Positions 16,632-23,493 of a DNA stretch of 31,128 nucleotides are shown here, one piece after another. Positions within the stretch are counted from its first letter, which is position 1. Every line of letters starts with the position of its first letter. The notes below the pieces were generated by a model. The model was not told the DNA's origin. It did no database searches and saw only the letters and a program-made list of their open reading frames with translations. The DNA is from QYOJ01 sp043810345 (GTDB taxonomy: Bacteria; Bacteroidota; Bacteroidia; Bacteroidales; FEN-979): contig JBDROF010000059.1 of NCBI GenBank assembly GCA_043810345.1, positions 1 through 31,128 on the forward strand. Direction: 5' to 3'. The translations under genes were made by a program, and so were the position numbers.

Positions 16632-18604
16632 TGGCTCGTGTAGGTGTTTTTGTTTGTTTTTGCGGGGCAAACATCGGGGACTTTGTTGATGTTCCGGCGG
16701 TAGTGGAAGAGGCAAAAAAGATCAAAGAGGTCAAATATGCCATAGATTACAAATACGTGTGCTCCGATCCCGGACAAGGGATGATCAGGGATGCCATTGT
16801 ACAACAAAGGCTGACCTCAGTGGTCGTGGCCGCCTGCTCCCCCCGTATGCATGAGAAGACCTTCCGGAAAGCTCTCTCCGATGCAGGCATGAATCCCTAT
16901 TTGCTGGAAGTGGCAAACATCCGGGAGCATTCCTCCTGGGTGCATCAGAAAGATAAAAAAGCAGCTACCGAAAAATCCAGTGACCTGATCAGGATGGCAG
17001 TAGCTAAATCGATCGCCAATGAACAGTTACATGAGATCTCGGTCCCGGTTACCAAACGGGCTCTTGTGATAGGAGGGGGGATTGCCGGCATTCAAGCTGC
17101 CCTCGACATAGCCGATGCCCGGATCCCTGTGGTGCTGGTGGAAAAGAGTCCATCCATCGGAGGAAAGATGGCCCAGCTGGATGAGACCTTCCCCACACTC
17201 GACTGCTCCCAGTGTATCCTTACTCCCAAGATGGTAGATGTGGCCAGCCACCCGTACATTGAGCTGCTTCCCTATTCGGAAGTGACGGAGTTGGACGGAT
17301 ATGTTGGGAATTACAAGGCCAGGATCAAGCGGAAAGCCTCCTATGTGAATTTCGATACCTGTACCGGTTGTGGCGCCTGCTGGCTGAAATGCCCGGTAAA
17401 GGTTCCCAACGAATTCAACATGGGCATCGACAAGCGGAAAGCGATCTATAGCCCCTTCCCGCAAGCCGTTCCCAACAAACCGGTCATTGATGCCGAACAT
17501 TGTACTATGCTGATCAAGGGCAAGTGCGGGATCTGTGCCAAGGTGTGTGAAAAGGGTTCGATCGATTACACCATGCAGGATGAAATTGTGGAACGGGAAA
17601 TCGGCGCCGTGGTGGTGGCTACGGGATACGATCTCTGGGACCCGAAACCATACGAAGAGTATGGCGTAGGCCGGTTTAAAGACATCATCAACTCGCTGGA
17701 GTTTGAACGGATGGTCTCTGCCAACGGTCCTACCGGTGGCGTGCCGGTTCGCCCCTCAGACGGAAAGGTGCCCAAAAACGTTGTTTTTATCCAATGCGTG
17801 GGCTCCCGCGACGAGGCCAAGGGGATCGAATATTGCTCCAAGATCTGCTGCATGTATACTGCCAAGCATACCCTCCTGCTGCATCACAAAGTGCATGACT
17901 CGCATGCGTATGTCTTCTACATGGATATACGAGCGGCAGGAAAAGGGTATGAAGAGTTTGTGAAACGGGCCCAGGTTGAAACCGGTGCTACCTATCTCCG
18001 GGGCAGGGCATCGAAGATTTACAAGAAGGGAGATAAGCTGATGGTGCAGGGAGAGGATGCTCAGATCGGACAAGTAGTTGAAGTGGAAGCTGATCTGGTC
18101 GTTCTGGCCACAGCAGTCTATCCTTACAAGGATAATCCAGACCTGGCGCGGCTGCTGGGGATCTCTTACGACAACTATGGATTCCTTTCAGAAGCCCATC
18201 CGAAACTGCGCCCGGTGGAAACAACCAAAGCAGGGATTTTTCTGGCAGGTTGTACCCAGGCTCCCAAGGACATCCCCGATTCAGTAGCACAGGCTTCGGC
18301 TACGGCCGCGAAGGTGTGCGGGCTCTTTGCCGGGGATACCATGAAGAAGGATCCGATGATCGCGCATGTCACAAACGAGTTCTGTACCGGCTGCCAGAAC
18401 TGTGTCAGCGTATGCCCTTACCAGGCTATTGTAACCGAAGAGATCCCGTTGGGATATGGATTCAAGGAGCTTCGAACGGTTGCCAAAATCAACGAAGGCG
18501 TATGCCAGGGTTGTGGATCCTGTGTAGCCATCTGCCGCAGCATGGCCATCGACCTGGCCGGATTTACCGATATGCAAATCATTAACGAAATAGTTGCCAT
18601 CTGA
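16631..18604 (+). CDS. hdrA: heterodisulfide reductase subunit A-like electron-bifurcating flavoprotein
   Basis: FAD and iron-sulfur hub of the complex, where bifurcation takes place in known HdrA proteins. It has 657 residues. Order: an N-terminal iron-sulfur domain (VFVCFCGANIGD and AACSPRMHEKTFR); an FAD-binding Rossmann motif GGGIAG at 148-153, followed by EKSPSIGGKMAQLDETFPTL and DCSQCILTPKM; an inserted ferredoxin domain from Cys244 (CTGCGACWLKCP) to CGICAKVCEKG; the remainder of the flavin domain; and a C-terminal ferredoxin with Cys585/588/591/595 and Cys625/628/631/635. The length is typical for the type without a fused thioredoxin reductase. The stop overlaps mvhD (TGATG). Confidence 0.95.
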   Translation: MARVGVFVCFCGANIGDFVDVPAVVEEAKKIKEVKYAIDYKYVCSDPGQGMIRDAIVQQRLTSVVVAACSPRMHEKTFRKALSDAGMNPYLLEVANIREHSSWVHQKDKKAATEKSSDLIRMAVAKSIANEQLHEISVPVTKRALVIGGGIAGIQAALDIADARIPVVLVEKSPSIGGKMAQLDETFPTLDCSQCILTPKMVDVASHPYIELLPYSEVTELDGYVGNYKARIKRKASYVNFDTCTGCGACWLKCPVKVPNEFNMGIDKRKAIYSPFPQAVPNKPVIDAEHCTMLIKGKCGICAKVCEKGSIDYTMQDEIVEREIGAVVVATGYDLWDPKPYEEYGVGRFKDIINSLEFERMVSANGPTGGVPVRPSDGKVPKNVVFIQCVGSRDEAKGIEYCSKICCMYTAKHTLLLHHKVHDSHAYVFYMDIRAAGKGYEEFVKRAQVETGATYLRGRASKIYKKGDKLMVQGEDAQIGQVVEVEADLVVLATAVYPYKDNPDLARLLGISYDNYGFLSEAHPKLRPVETTKAGIFLAGCTQAPKDIPDSVAQASATAAKVCGLFAGDTMKKDPMIAHVTNEFCTGCQNCVSVCPYQAIVTEEIPLGYGFKELRTVAKINEGVCQGCGSCVAICRSMAIDLAGFTDMQIINEIVAI

Positions 18605-19083
18605 TGGAAGCAGAAGTAAAAGAGAAAATTGTAAGCATAGAGAAACCCCATATTGAGGCTTCCCCCGACTGGCAGCCGGTGATCATGGGGATCCTATGCA
18701 ACTGGTGTTCATATGCGGGTTCTGACCTTACCGGGACAAGCCGGCTTCAGTATCCGCCTAACATCCGGATCATCCGGGTTCCCTGTTCCAGCCGCGTGGA
18801 TCCGTGGTTTATTATCAAATCACTGCAAACAACGGCCGACGGAGTGCTTATATCAGGTTGCCACCCCGGTGATTGCCATTACATCTCCGGAAATTATTAT
18901 GCCCGTCGTCGATTCCTTGTAACCAAAAAACTGTTGAATTTCGTGGGATTTCATGAGGATCGTGTACAGTTCTCCTGGGTATCAGCAGCGGAAGGAGCGA
19001 AGTTCGCCAAAGTGGTTGCCAAGGTAACGGAAGACATCAAAAAACTGGGACCTCTCCATCTTTATAAAAAGGAAAACAGCTAA
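18604..19083 (+). CDS. mvhD: MvhD/FlxD-type [2Fe-2S] delta subunit
   Basis: Small iron-sulfur protein that links HdrA to its electron-input partner, a hydrogenase in methanogens and a flavin oxidoreductase in Flx-Hdr. It has 159 residues. Conserved cysteines are in ILCNWCSYAGSDL, VPCSSRVDP and SGCHPGDCHYISGNY, the family signature. It has about 25 residues of N-terminal extension before the domain. Since no hydrogenase gene follows, and flavin/Fe-S genes do, the FlxD role is favoured. Confidence 0.92.
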   Translation: MEAEVKEKIVSIEKPHIEASPDWQPVIMGILCNWCSYAGSDLTGTSRLQYPPNIRIIRVPCSSRVDPWFIIKSLQTTADGVLISGCHPGDCHYISGNYYARRRFLVTKKLLNFVGFHEDRVQFSWVSAAEGAKFAKVVAKVTEDIKKLGPLHLYKKENS

Positions 19084-19088
19084 CCAAC

Positions 19089-19940
19089 ATGGACTATACA
19101 AAGCAAATTCAGGACATTGCGGGCAAACTCTTTTCTGAAGAGAAGATCGATGTGTTCATTGGCTACCGGAATTCGGGCTTTGATGAGAACCAGGTCCCGG
19201 TGCTGATCCGTCACTACCAGGATGTGGATCAGCTCGTATTCACAGAAAAATCGGTTTTTAATCTCACCAACTATCTGAAATACGAGCATACCAGGAATAA
19301 ACGGGTTGGATTGGTGGTGAAAGGGTGCGACAGTCGCGCCCTGAACCTGATGCTCACTGAAAGCCAGGTAAAACGGGAAAAGCTCTTTATCATCGGGATC
19401 GCCTGTGAAGGTGTTGTTGATGAAATGGGGGAGAAATCGCAGAACTGTATCGAGTGCGTGATGCCCGATGCAGTGGTCTTTGACGAGATGCTGGGCACGC
19501 CCTCTGGAAAACGAAAGTATCAGGTGAATTCCGACATCCATGAACTGGATGGGAGAAGCCTGACTGAACGGCAGGAATATTTTGAAGCGGTATTTGAAAA
19601 TTGCATCCGCTGCAACGCTTGCCGTCATTCCTGTCCGCTCTGTTACTGCGCCAAGTGTTGCATCGACCAGGAGACATCTACCCTCTATCACGGATCCAAC
19701 ACAACCTCCAGCGCCTTCCATGCCTTGATGACCTGGTCGCTGCACCTGGCCGGACGATGTGTGGATTGCCGCAATTGTGAAAAAGCCTGCCCGAGCCATC
19801 TGCCGTTACACCTGTTGCATAAACAGAACGAGAAGGTGATCTATGAGAACTTCCAGGAACACCTGGCCGGTATGATTGAAGGCGACCGGGGAGCCTTTTA
19901 CAAGTACAGTATGAGTGACCCTGACGATTTTATCATGTAA
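19089..19940 (+). CDS. iron-sulfur oxidoreductase subunit, FlxB/FlxC-like
   Basis: 283 residues, soluble. The N-terminal half resembles the beta-subunit/FrhB-like group (VGLVVKGCDSRALNLML; IIGIACEGVVDEM; SQNCIECVMPD). The C-terminal half has two cluster sites: Cys172/175/178/182 in CIRCNACRHSCP, followed by an extra Cys-rich string (LCYCAKCC), and Cys224/227/230/234 in CVDCRNCEKACP. It lies between mvhD (5 nt) and a second dicluster protein (14 nt). It probably relays electrons from the FAD subunit FlxA to MvhD/HdrA. Which of the two is FlxB and which FlxC is not settled here. Confidence 0.82.
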   Translation: MDYTKQIQDIAGKLFSEEKIDVFIGYRNSGFDENQVPVLIRHYQDVDQLVFTEKSVFNLTNYLKYEHTRNKRVGLVVKGCDSRALNLMLTESQVKREKLFIIGIACEGVVDEMGEKSQNCIECVMPDAVVFDEMLGTPSGKRKYQVNSDIHELDGRSLTERQEYFEAVFENCIRCNACRHSCPLCYCAKCCIDQETSTLYHGSNTTSSAFHALMTWSLHLAGRCVDCRNCEKACPSHLPLHLLHKQNEKVIYENFQEHLAGMIEGDRGAFYKYSMSDPDDFIM

Positions 19941-19954
19941 CGCATTTCTGAACG

Positions 19955-21022
19955 ATGAACCTGACAACATACTGTACTGATTCAGCCGGACTCCAGACGT
20001 TTTATGAAGCAATCATCCACGCTCATGATACCTATGCACCGGTGGAAAAATTCGGAAAATTCGATTTCAAAAAGGCAACCTCCCTTTCTGGATGTAATCC
20101 TGATTCACCGATCTCTCGTACGATGAGCGTGAAGCCGCTTTTCTTTCCCAAATCGGCAAAGGTGATGAAATACAAGGCTTCCAGTGAGGGAACAGAACTC
20201 TCCGATACAGTGGAAGATCCCCTGGCCGGAAAACGGGTGGTGCTGGGTGTGAAGCATTGCGATGCCCGGGGACTTCAGGTGCTGGATTCGGTATACAAGT
20301 GGGACTACATCGATACAGACTATGAGAAACGGAGGGAAAACACGCTCCTGATCTCACCGCGTTGCAACCAGGCTGCCACCCATTGCTTCTGCACCTCTCT
20401 CGACTACGATGTGGAACAGCTGGATGCGGTAGATGTAGCTGTGATTAATGGAATGGATGGGAAGATTTACCTGCAGGCACGTACGGAGAAAGGAGAGACG
20501 TTCCTGAAAGAGAATGCAAACGGGCTATCCGCTGCCAACGATTCTGCCCGGCAGGAGATGAAAAAACAGTATGACGTATTCACGGGCTCATTCCGCTTGA
20601 AGATGAACTACAAAGAGATCCATGAGCGGATGCGGGGCCAGTTTGATTCTCCAGCCTTTGAAGAGGTTCCATCCAACTGTGTAAGCTGTAACACCTGCGC
20701 ATTTGTATGTCCCACCTGTCACTGTTTCAAGATCTCCGACGAGAAGATCCGGGATAAAGGAGTCAGGTATAAGAGTTATGACTCCTGTAATAATGTCTAC
20801 TTCACCCTGATGGCAGGTGGTCATAATCCCAGGCCGGTGAAGTACCGTCGCTGGCGCCAAAGGGCCATGCACAAGTTCGTCTATTACCAGGAGCGGTTTG
20901 GAGTGAATTTATGCATCGGATGTGGAAAATGCACCATCTCCTGCCCGGTGAATATCAGTATTTTTGAGGTAGTAAACCAGGTGACAGCATCAATGCAGGA
21001 ATGCAGGAATGCAGGAATGTAG
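19955..21022 (+). CDS. 4Fe-4S dicluster protein, AsrA/hydrogenase-beta-like, FlxB/FlxC-like
   Basis: 355 residues, soluble. The central region VVLGVKHCDARGLQVLDSVY and RRENTLLISPRCN...CFCTSLDYD is characteristic of the anaerobic sulfite reductase A/sulfhydrogenase beta group. Two clusters follow: Cys242/245/248/252 (CVSCNTCAFVCP, then TCHCF) and Cys320/323/326/330 (CIGCGKCTISCP). These proteins pass electrons between an FAD/NAD(P) reductase subunit and a catalytic partner. The next gene but for a 58-nt gap is exactly such a reductase. The last residues (MQECRNAGM) are encoded by an octamer tandem repeat, and the TAG stop exists because of one substitution in a repeat copy. Confidence 0.85.
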   Translation: MNLTTYCTDSAGLQTFYEAIIHAHDTYAPVEKFGKFDFKKATSLSGCNPDSPISRTMSVKPLFFPKSAKVMKYKASSEGTELSDTVEDPLAGKRVVLGVKHCDARGLQVLDSVYKWDYIDTDYEKRRENTLLISPRCNQAATHCFCTSLDYDVEQLDAVDVAVINGMDGKIYLQARTEKGETFLKENANGLSAANDSARQEMKKQYDVFTGSFRLKMNYKEIHERMRGQFDSPAFEEVPSNCVSCNTCAFVCPTCHCFKISDEKIRDKGVRYKSYDSCNNVYFTLMAGGHNPRPVKYRRWRQRAMHKFVYYQERFGVNLCIGCGKCTISCPVNISIFEVVNQVTASMQECRNAGM

Positions 21023-21031
21023 GAATGCAGA
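20992..21031 (+). repeat. octamer tandem repeat (AATGCAGG) overlapping the 3' end of the dicluster gene
   Basis: Five consecutive 8-nt units: three perfect AATGCAGG (20992-21015), then AATGTAGG (21016-21023) and AATGCAGA (21024-21031). The C-to-T change at 21020 creates the TAG stop codon of the gene. Because 8 is not a multiple of 3, each unit is read in a different frame. Confidence 0.9.
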
Positions 21032-21051
21032 ATCACATGAATTATAATTTT

Positions 21052-21075
21052 GCTATTTCGCTATTTCACTATTTA
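21052..21075 (+). repeat. second octamer tandem repeat (GCTATTTC) just before flxA
   Basis: Three units: GCTATTTC (21052-21059), GCTATTTC (21060-21067) and ACTATTTA (21068-21075). It ends 5 nt before the flxA ATG, so unit number would change the leader and possibly the translation of flxA. Confidence 0.8.
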
Positions 21076-21080
21076 AAGAT

Positions 21081-21914
21081 ATGGAACAACTATTAGTCCC
21101 CATGATCTGCAAGGTGGATAAGATCGTCCAGGAGACCCCGGATATCAAAACCTACCGCTTGAAATTCAGGGATGAATCATTGGCGGAGCAATTTAGCTGG
21201 CTGCCCGGACAGTTTGTAGAGTTCTCCCTGCTGGGGAGTGGAGAGTGCACCTTTTGTATCGCCTCTTCGGCCACAAGGAAAGGCGCTTTCGACTGCTCCA
21301 TCAAACGGGCAGGGGTGGTAACAGCCGACATCCACCGTGATCTGGATGAAGGAGATGAAGTGGGAATCCGGGGACCCTATGGGAATTGGTTCCCGATGGA
21401 AGAGCTGAAAGGAAAAAACCTGCTCTTTGTCGGTGGAGGAATCGGGTTAGCCCCATTGCGTTCACTGATCCAATACGCCATTGATAACCGCAGTGATTAT
21501 GCGGATTTCACCATTCTTTACGGGGCCCGGTCTTCGGCTGACCTTTGTTACAAAGAGGAGATTGAGGAGTGGAAGAACAATAAATCACTTCAGATGATCC
21601 TTACTATCGATAAACCGGAGGATACCTGGAAAGAACATGTAGGGGTGGTTCCCAAGATTCTGGAAGAGGTAGTCAAACCGAAGGCAGAAAACATGAAAGT
21701 CATCACCTGCGGACCACCGATCATGATCAAATACACACTCATGTTGCTCGACAAACTTGGCTTTGACCCCAAAGATGTTATCACTACCCTGGAGATGAAG
21801 ATGCAGTGTGGATTGGGAAAATGTGGACGATGCAATATAGGCAGTACTTATGTGTGCAAAGATGGCCCGGTGTTCACCTATGAGGAGCTGAATAAACTAC
21901 CGGATGAATTTTAG
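21081..21914 (+). CDS. flxA: FAD/NAD(P)-binding oxidoreductase with [2Fe-2S], FlxA-like
   Basis: 277 residues of the ferredoxin-NADP reductase/PyrK/AsrB type. An N-terminal FAD barrel (QFVEFSLLGSGECTFCIASS, residues about 44-64) is followed by a nucleotide-binding domain (LFVGGGIGLAPLRSL and, later, VITCGPPIMIKY). The C-terminal [2Fe-2S] site has Cys243, Cys248, Cys251 and Cys259 (CGLGKCGRCNIG then YVCKDG). It is the NAD(P)H-oxidising entry subunit of the Flx-Hdr complex by analogy with the Desulfovibrio FlxABCD-HdrABC system. NADH versus NADPH cannot be told from the sequence. It is the last gene of the operon. Confidence 0.9.
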   Translation: MEQLLVPMICKVDKIVQETPDIKTYRLKFRDESLAEQFSWLPGQFVEFSLLGSGECTFCIASSATRKGAFDCSIKRAGVVTADIHRDLDEGDEVGIRGPYGNWFPMEELKGKNLLFVGGGIGLAPLRSLIQYAIDNRSDYADFTILYGARSSADLCYKEEIEEWKNNKSLQMILTIDKPEDTWKEHVGVVPKILEEVVKPKAENMKVITCGPPIMIKYTLMLLDKLGFDPKDVITTLEMKMQCGLGKCGRCNIGSTYVCKDGPVFTYEELNKLPDEF

Positions 21915-21922
21915 TATATTTG
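21915..21922 (+). promoter_or_regulatory. -7 box TATATTTG upstream of the 32-aa peptide and antiporter genes
   Basis: TATATTTG, an exact TAnnTTTG match, begins right after the flxA stop (TAG at 21912-21914). No convincing -33 TTTG is present at the right distance, so it is only half of a promoter. It would place a start near 21929, before the small ORF at 21944. Confidence 0.4.
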
Positions 21923-21943
21923 CAAAAGAGATATCTTCTTACC

Positions 21944-22042
21944 ATGGATAAGGAAACAAAAAAACAGTGGATTGCCGTTTTCCCGATCATTGCACTTGTG
22001 ATCATCTTTTGCCTCTACGTACTCTCAATGGTTATAGGCTAA
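21944..22042 (+). CDS. putative 32-aa single-pass membrane peptide
   Basis: ATG at 21944, TAA at 22040-22042. The peptide starts with a polar MDKETKKQW and continues with one hydrophobic helix of about 22 residues (IAVFPIIALVIIFCLYVLSM) ending VIG, predicting N-terminus in the cytoplasm. It lies between flxA (29 nt) and the antiporter gene (26 nt), same strand, downstream of a -7 box. Small hydrophobic peptides of this kind sometimes bind an adjacent transporter. No homology is recognised; the reading frame is short enough to be chance, though the gene-like polar/hydrophobic layout argues for it. Confidence 0.5.
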   Translation: MDKETKKQWIAVFPIIALVIIFCLYVLSMVIG

Positions 22043-22068
22043 CCTTTTACATCACAAACACAAACATT

Positions 22069-23469
22069 ATGAACCAGAAATCAACCCACTTGAATCTCTT
22101 CAAGCTCATCATGATCACCCTGGCGTTCATCATGAGCATCCGTAATCTTCCGATGCTGGCCGAAACTGGCTGGCAACAAGTGTTTTACATGGTCGTAGCT
22201 GCGATCATCTTTCTGATTCCTACAGCGTTACTTTCAGCTGAGCTATCCACGGGCTGGCCAACTTCAGGAGGGGTGTATGAATGGATCAAACTTGCTTTTG
22301 GAGAACGGGCCGCGTTTATCGGCGCCTGGATGCTTTGGGTGCAGATGTTTTTTGGGATGGTGATGATAGGATCGTTCATCGCAGCGATGATCGGGTTCGT
22401 GATTGATCCGAAACTGGCCGGTAACAACCTCTATATCGCGATCATGATCATTGTGATGTACTGGTTGGTCACCCTGCTGAACCTGCGGGGAATGAAATTC
22501 GGCAGCATCATCAGTTCGGTCGGATTTATCGTCGGTGTGTTGATCCCGTTTATCCTGATCCTGGGATTCGGAATGGTTTACTTTATGGGAAACAACCCAA
22601 TCGAGCTTCCCGATTTCTCCTGGAAACTGGTTCTTCCTGATTTCACCAGTCTCGATCACCTTACCTTCTTTGTAGGAATAGTATTTTTATATGCAGGAAT
22701 TGAGGTCTCAGCCGTGCATGCCAACGAAGTGAAAAATCCCAGCCGGAATTACCCGCTTGCCATGCTGATCGCGGTAATCCTTGTTATGGGATTGAATATT
22801 TCCGGGGCCTTTGCCATTGAGATTTCTGAACCAAAAAATGATATCAGCCTGGCTTCTGGTATCATGCAGACCTTCACCATTTTCTTTACGAAAGATGGCG
22901 TGAAATGGTTGATCCCGGTGGTAGCAGCGATGGCGGCCATCGGCGCATTCGGACAGCTCAGTACCTGGGTGCTGGGCCCTTCGAAAGCGATGCTGCAGGT
23001 GGCAAAGAACGGAAACATGCCCCGTTGGTGGCAGAAGACCAACCGCGCCGGTGTTCCGGTCAGGTTCGTCTTTGTGCAGGCTACGATGGTATCACTGGTT
23101 GCCCTGATATATGTGATTGTTCCGGCCATCAACACAGGTTTTTTTATGGTCCTGATCCTCACCACCACACTCTATGCTGTCATGTATATCCTGATGTTCG
23201 CTTCCGGCATCCGGCTCAGGTATAAATATCCCGATGTGAAACGGGCCTACAAGGTTCCCGGAGGGAAGGCCGGGATGTGGATCCTGGCTTCTGTCGGGTT
23301 ACTTGCCATGTCGTTTGTCATCCTGGTCGGCTTTTTCCCACCTGCCAGCCTGGCGATCGGAAGTCCGCTGTTTTATACCCTGTTCCAGGTATTTGGCGTG
23401 AGTATCTTCATCCTGATCCCGATCATTGTTTATGCACTTCGTAAACCTTCATGGAAATCAGAAGAATAA
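22069..23469 (+). CDS. tyrP: APC family amino acid antiporter, probable tyrosine/tyramine (TyrP-like) exchanger
   Basis: 466 residues with about twelve membrane helices, inner membrane. It belongs to the glutamate:GABA antiporter branch of the APC superfamily: SIRNLPMLAETGW in TM1, GWPTSGGVYEW at about 62-72, AGIEVSAVHANEVKNPSRNYP and WVLGPSKAMLQVAKNGNMP. It lacks the C-terminal plug tail of E. coli GadC (511 residues) and its length is close to bacterial TyrP (about 470). The frame extends upstream to 21967, but that part overlaps the 32-aa ORF and is not hydrophobic; the ATG at 22069 gives a normal N-terminus. The decarboxylase 24 nt downstream suggests exchange of the amino acid for its amine, generating proton motive force. 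Confidence 0.82.
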   Translation: MNQKSTHLNLFKLIMITLAFIMSIRNLPMLAETGWQQVFYMVVAAIIFLIPTALLSAELSTGWPTSGGVYEWIKLAFGERAAFIGAWMLWVQMFFGMVMIGSFIAAMIGFVIDPKLAGNNLYIAIMIIVMYWLVTLLNLRGMKFGSIISSVGFIVGVLIPFILILGFGMVYFMGNNPIELPDFSWKLVLPDFTSLDHLTFFVGIVFLYAGIEVSAVHANEVKNPSRNYPLAMLIAVILVMGLNISGAFAIEISEPKNDISLASGIMQTFTIFFTKDGVKWLIPVVAAMAAIGAFGQLSTWVLGPSKAMLQVAKNGNMPRWWQKTNRAGVPVRFVFVQATMVSLVALIYVIVPAINTGFFMVLILTTTLYAVMYILMFASGIRLRYKYPDVKRAYKVPGGKAGMWILASVGLLAMSFVILVGFFPPASLAIGSPLFYTLFQVFGVSIFILIPIIVYALRKPSWKSEE

Positions 23470-23493
23470 ACACCATAATAAAAAAATTCAGTC

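Noticed and set aside
19080..19799. 239-codon minus-strand frame opposite the Fe-S subunit gene
   Set aside because: Antisense shadow: the plus-strand frame has two full cluster motifs, and this frame has no recognisable domain.
18604..21914. F420-reducing or methyl-viologen hydrogenase partner genes
   Set aside because: No NiFe large-subunit cysteine motifs or small subunit are present; the input module is the FAD/NAD(P) reductase type.
21967..22068. Upstream extension of the antiporter frame
   Set aside because: It overlaps the 32-aa ORF, encodes a non-membrane Cys/His/Pro-rich stretch unlike APC N-termini, and the ATG at 22069 gives a normal start.
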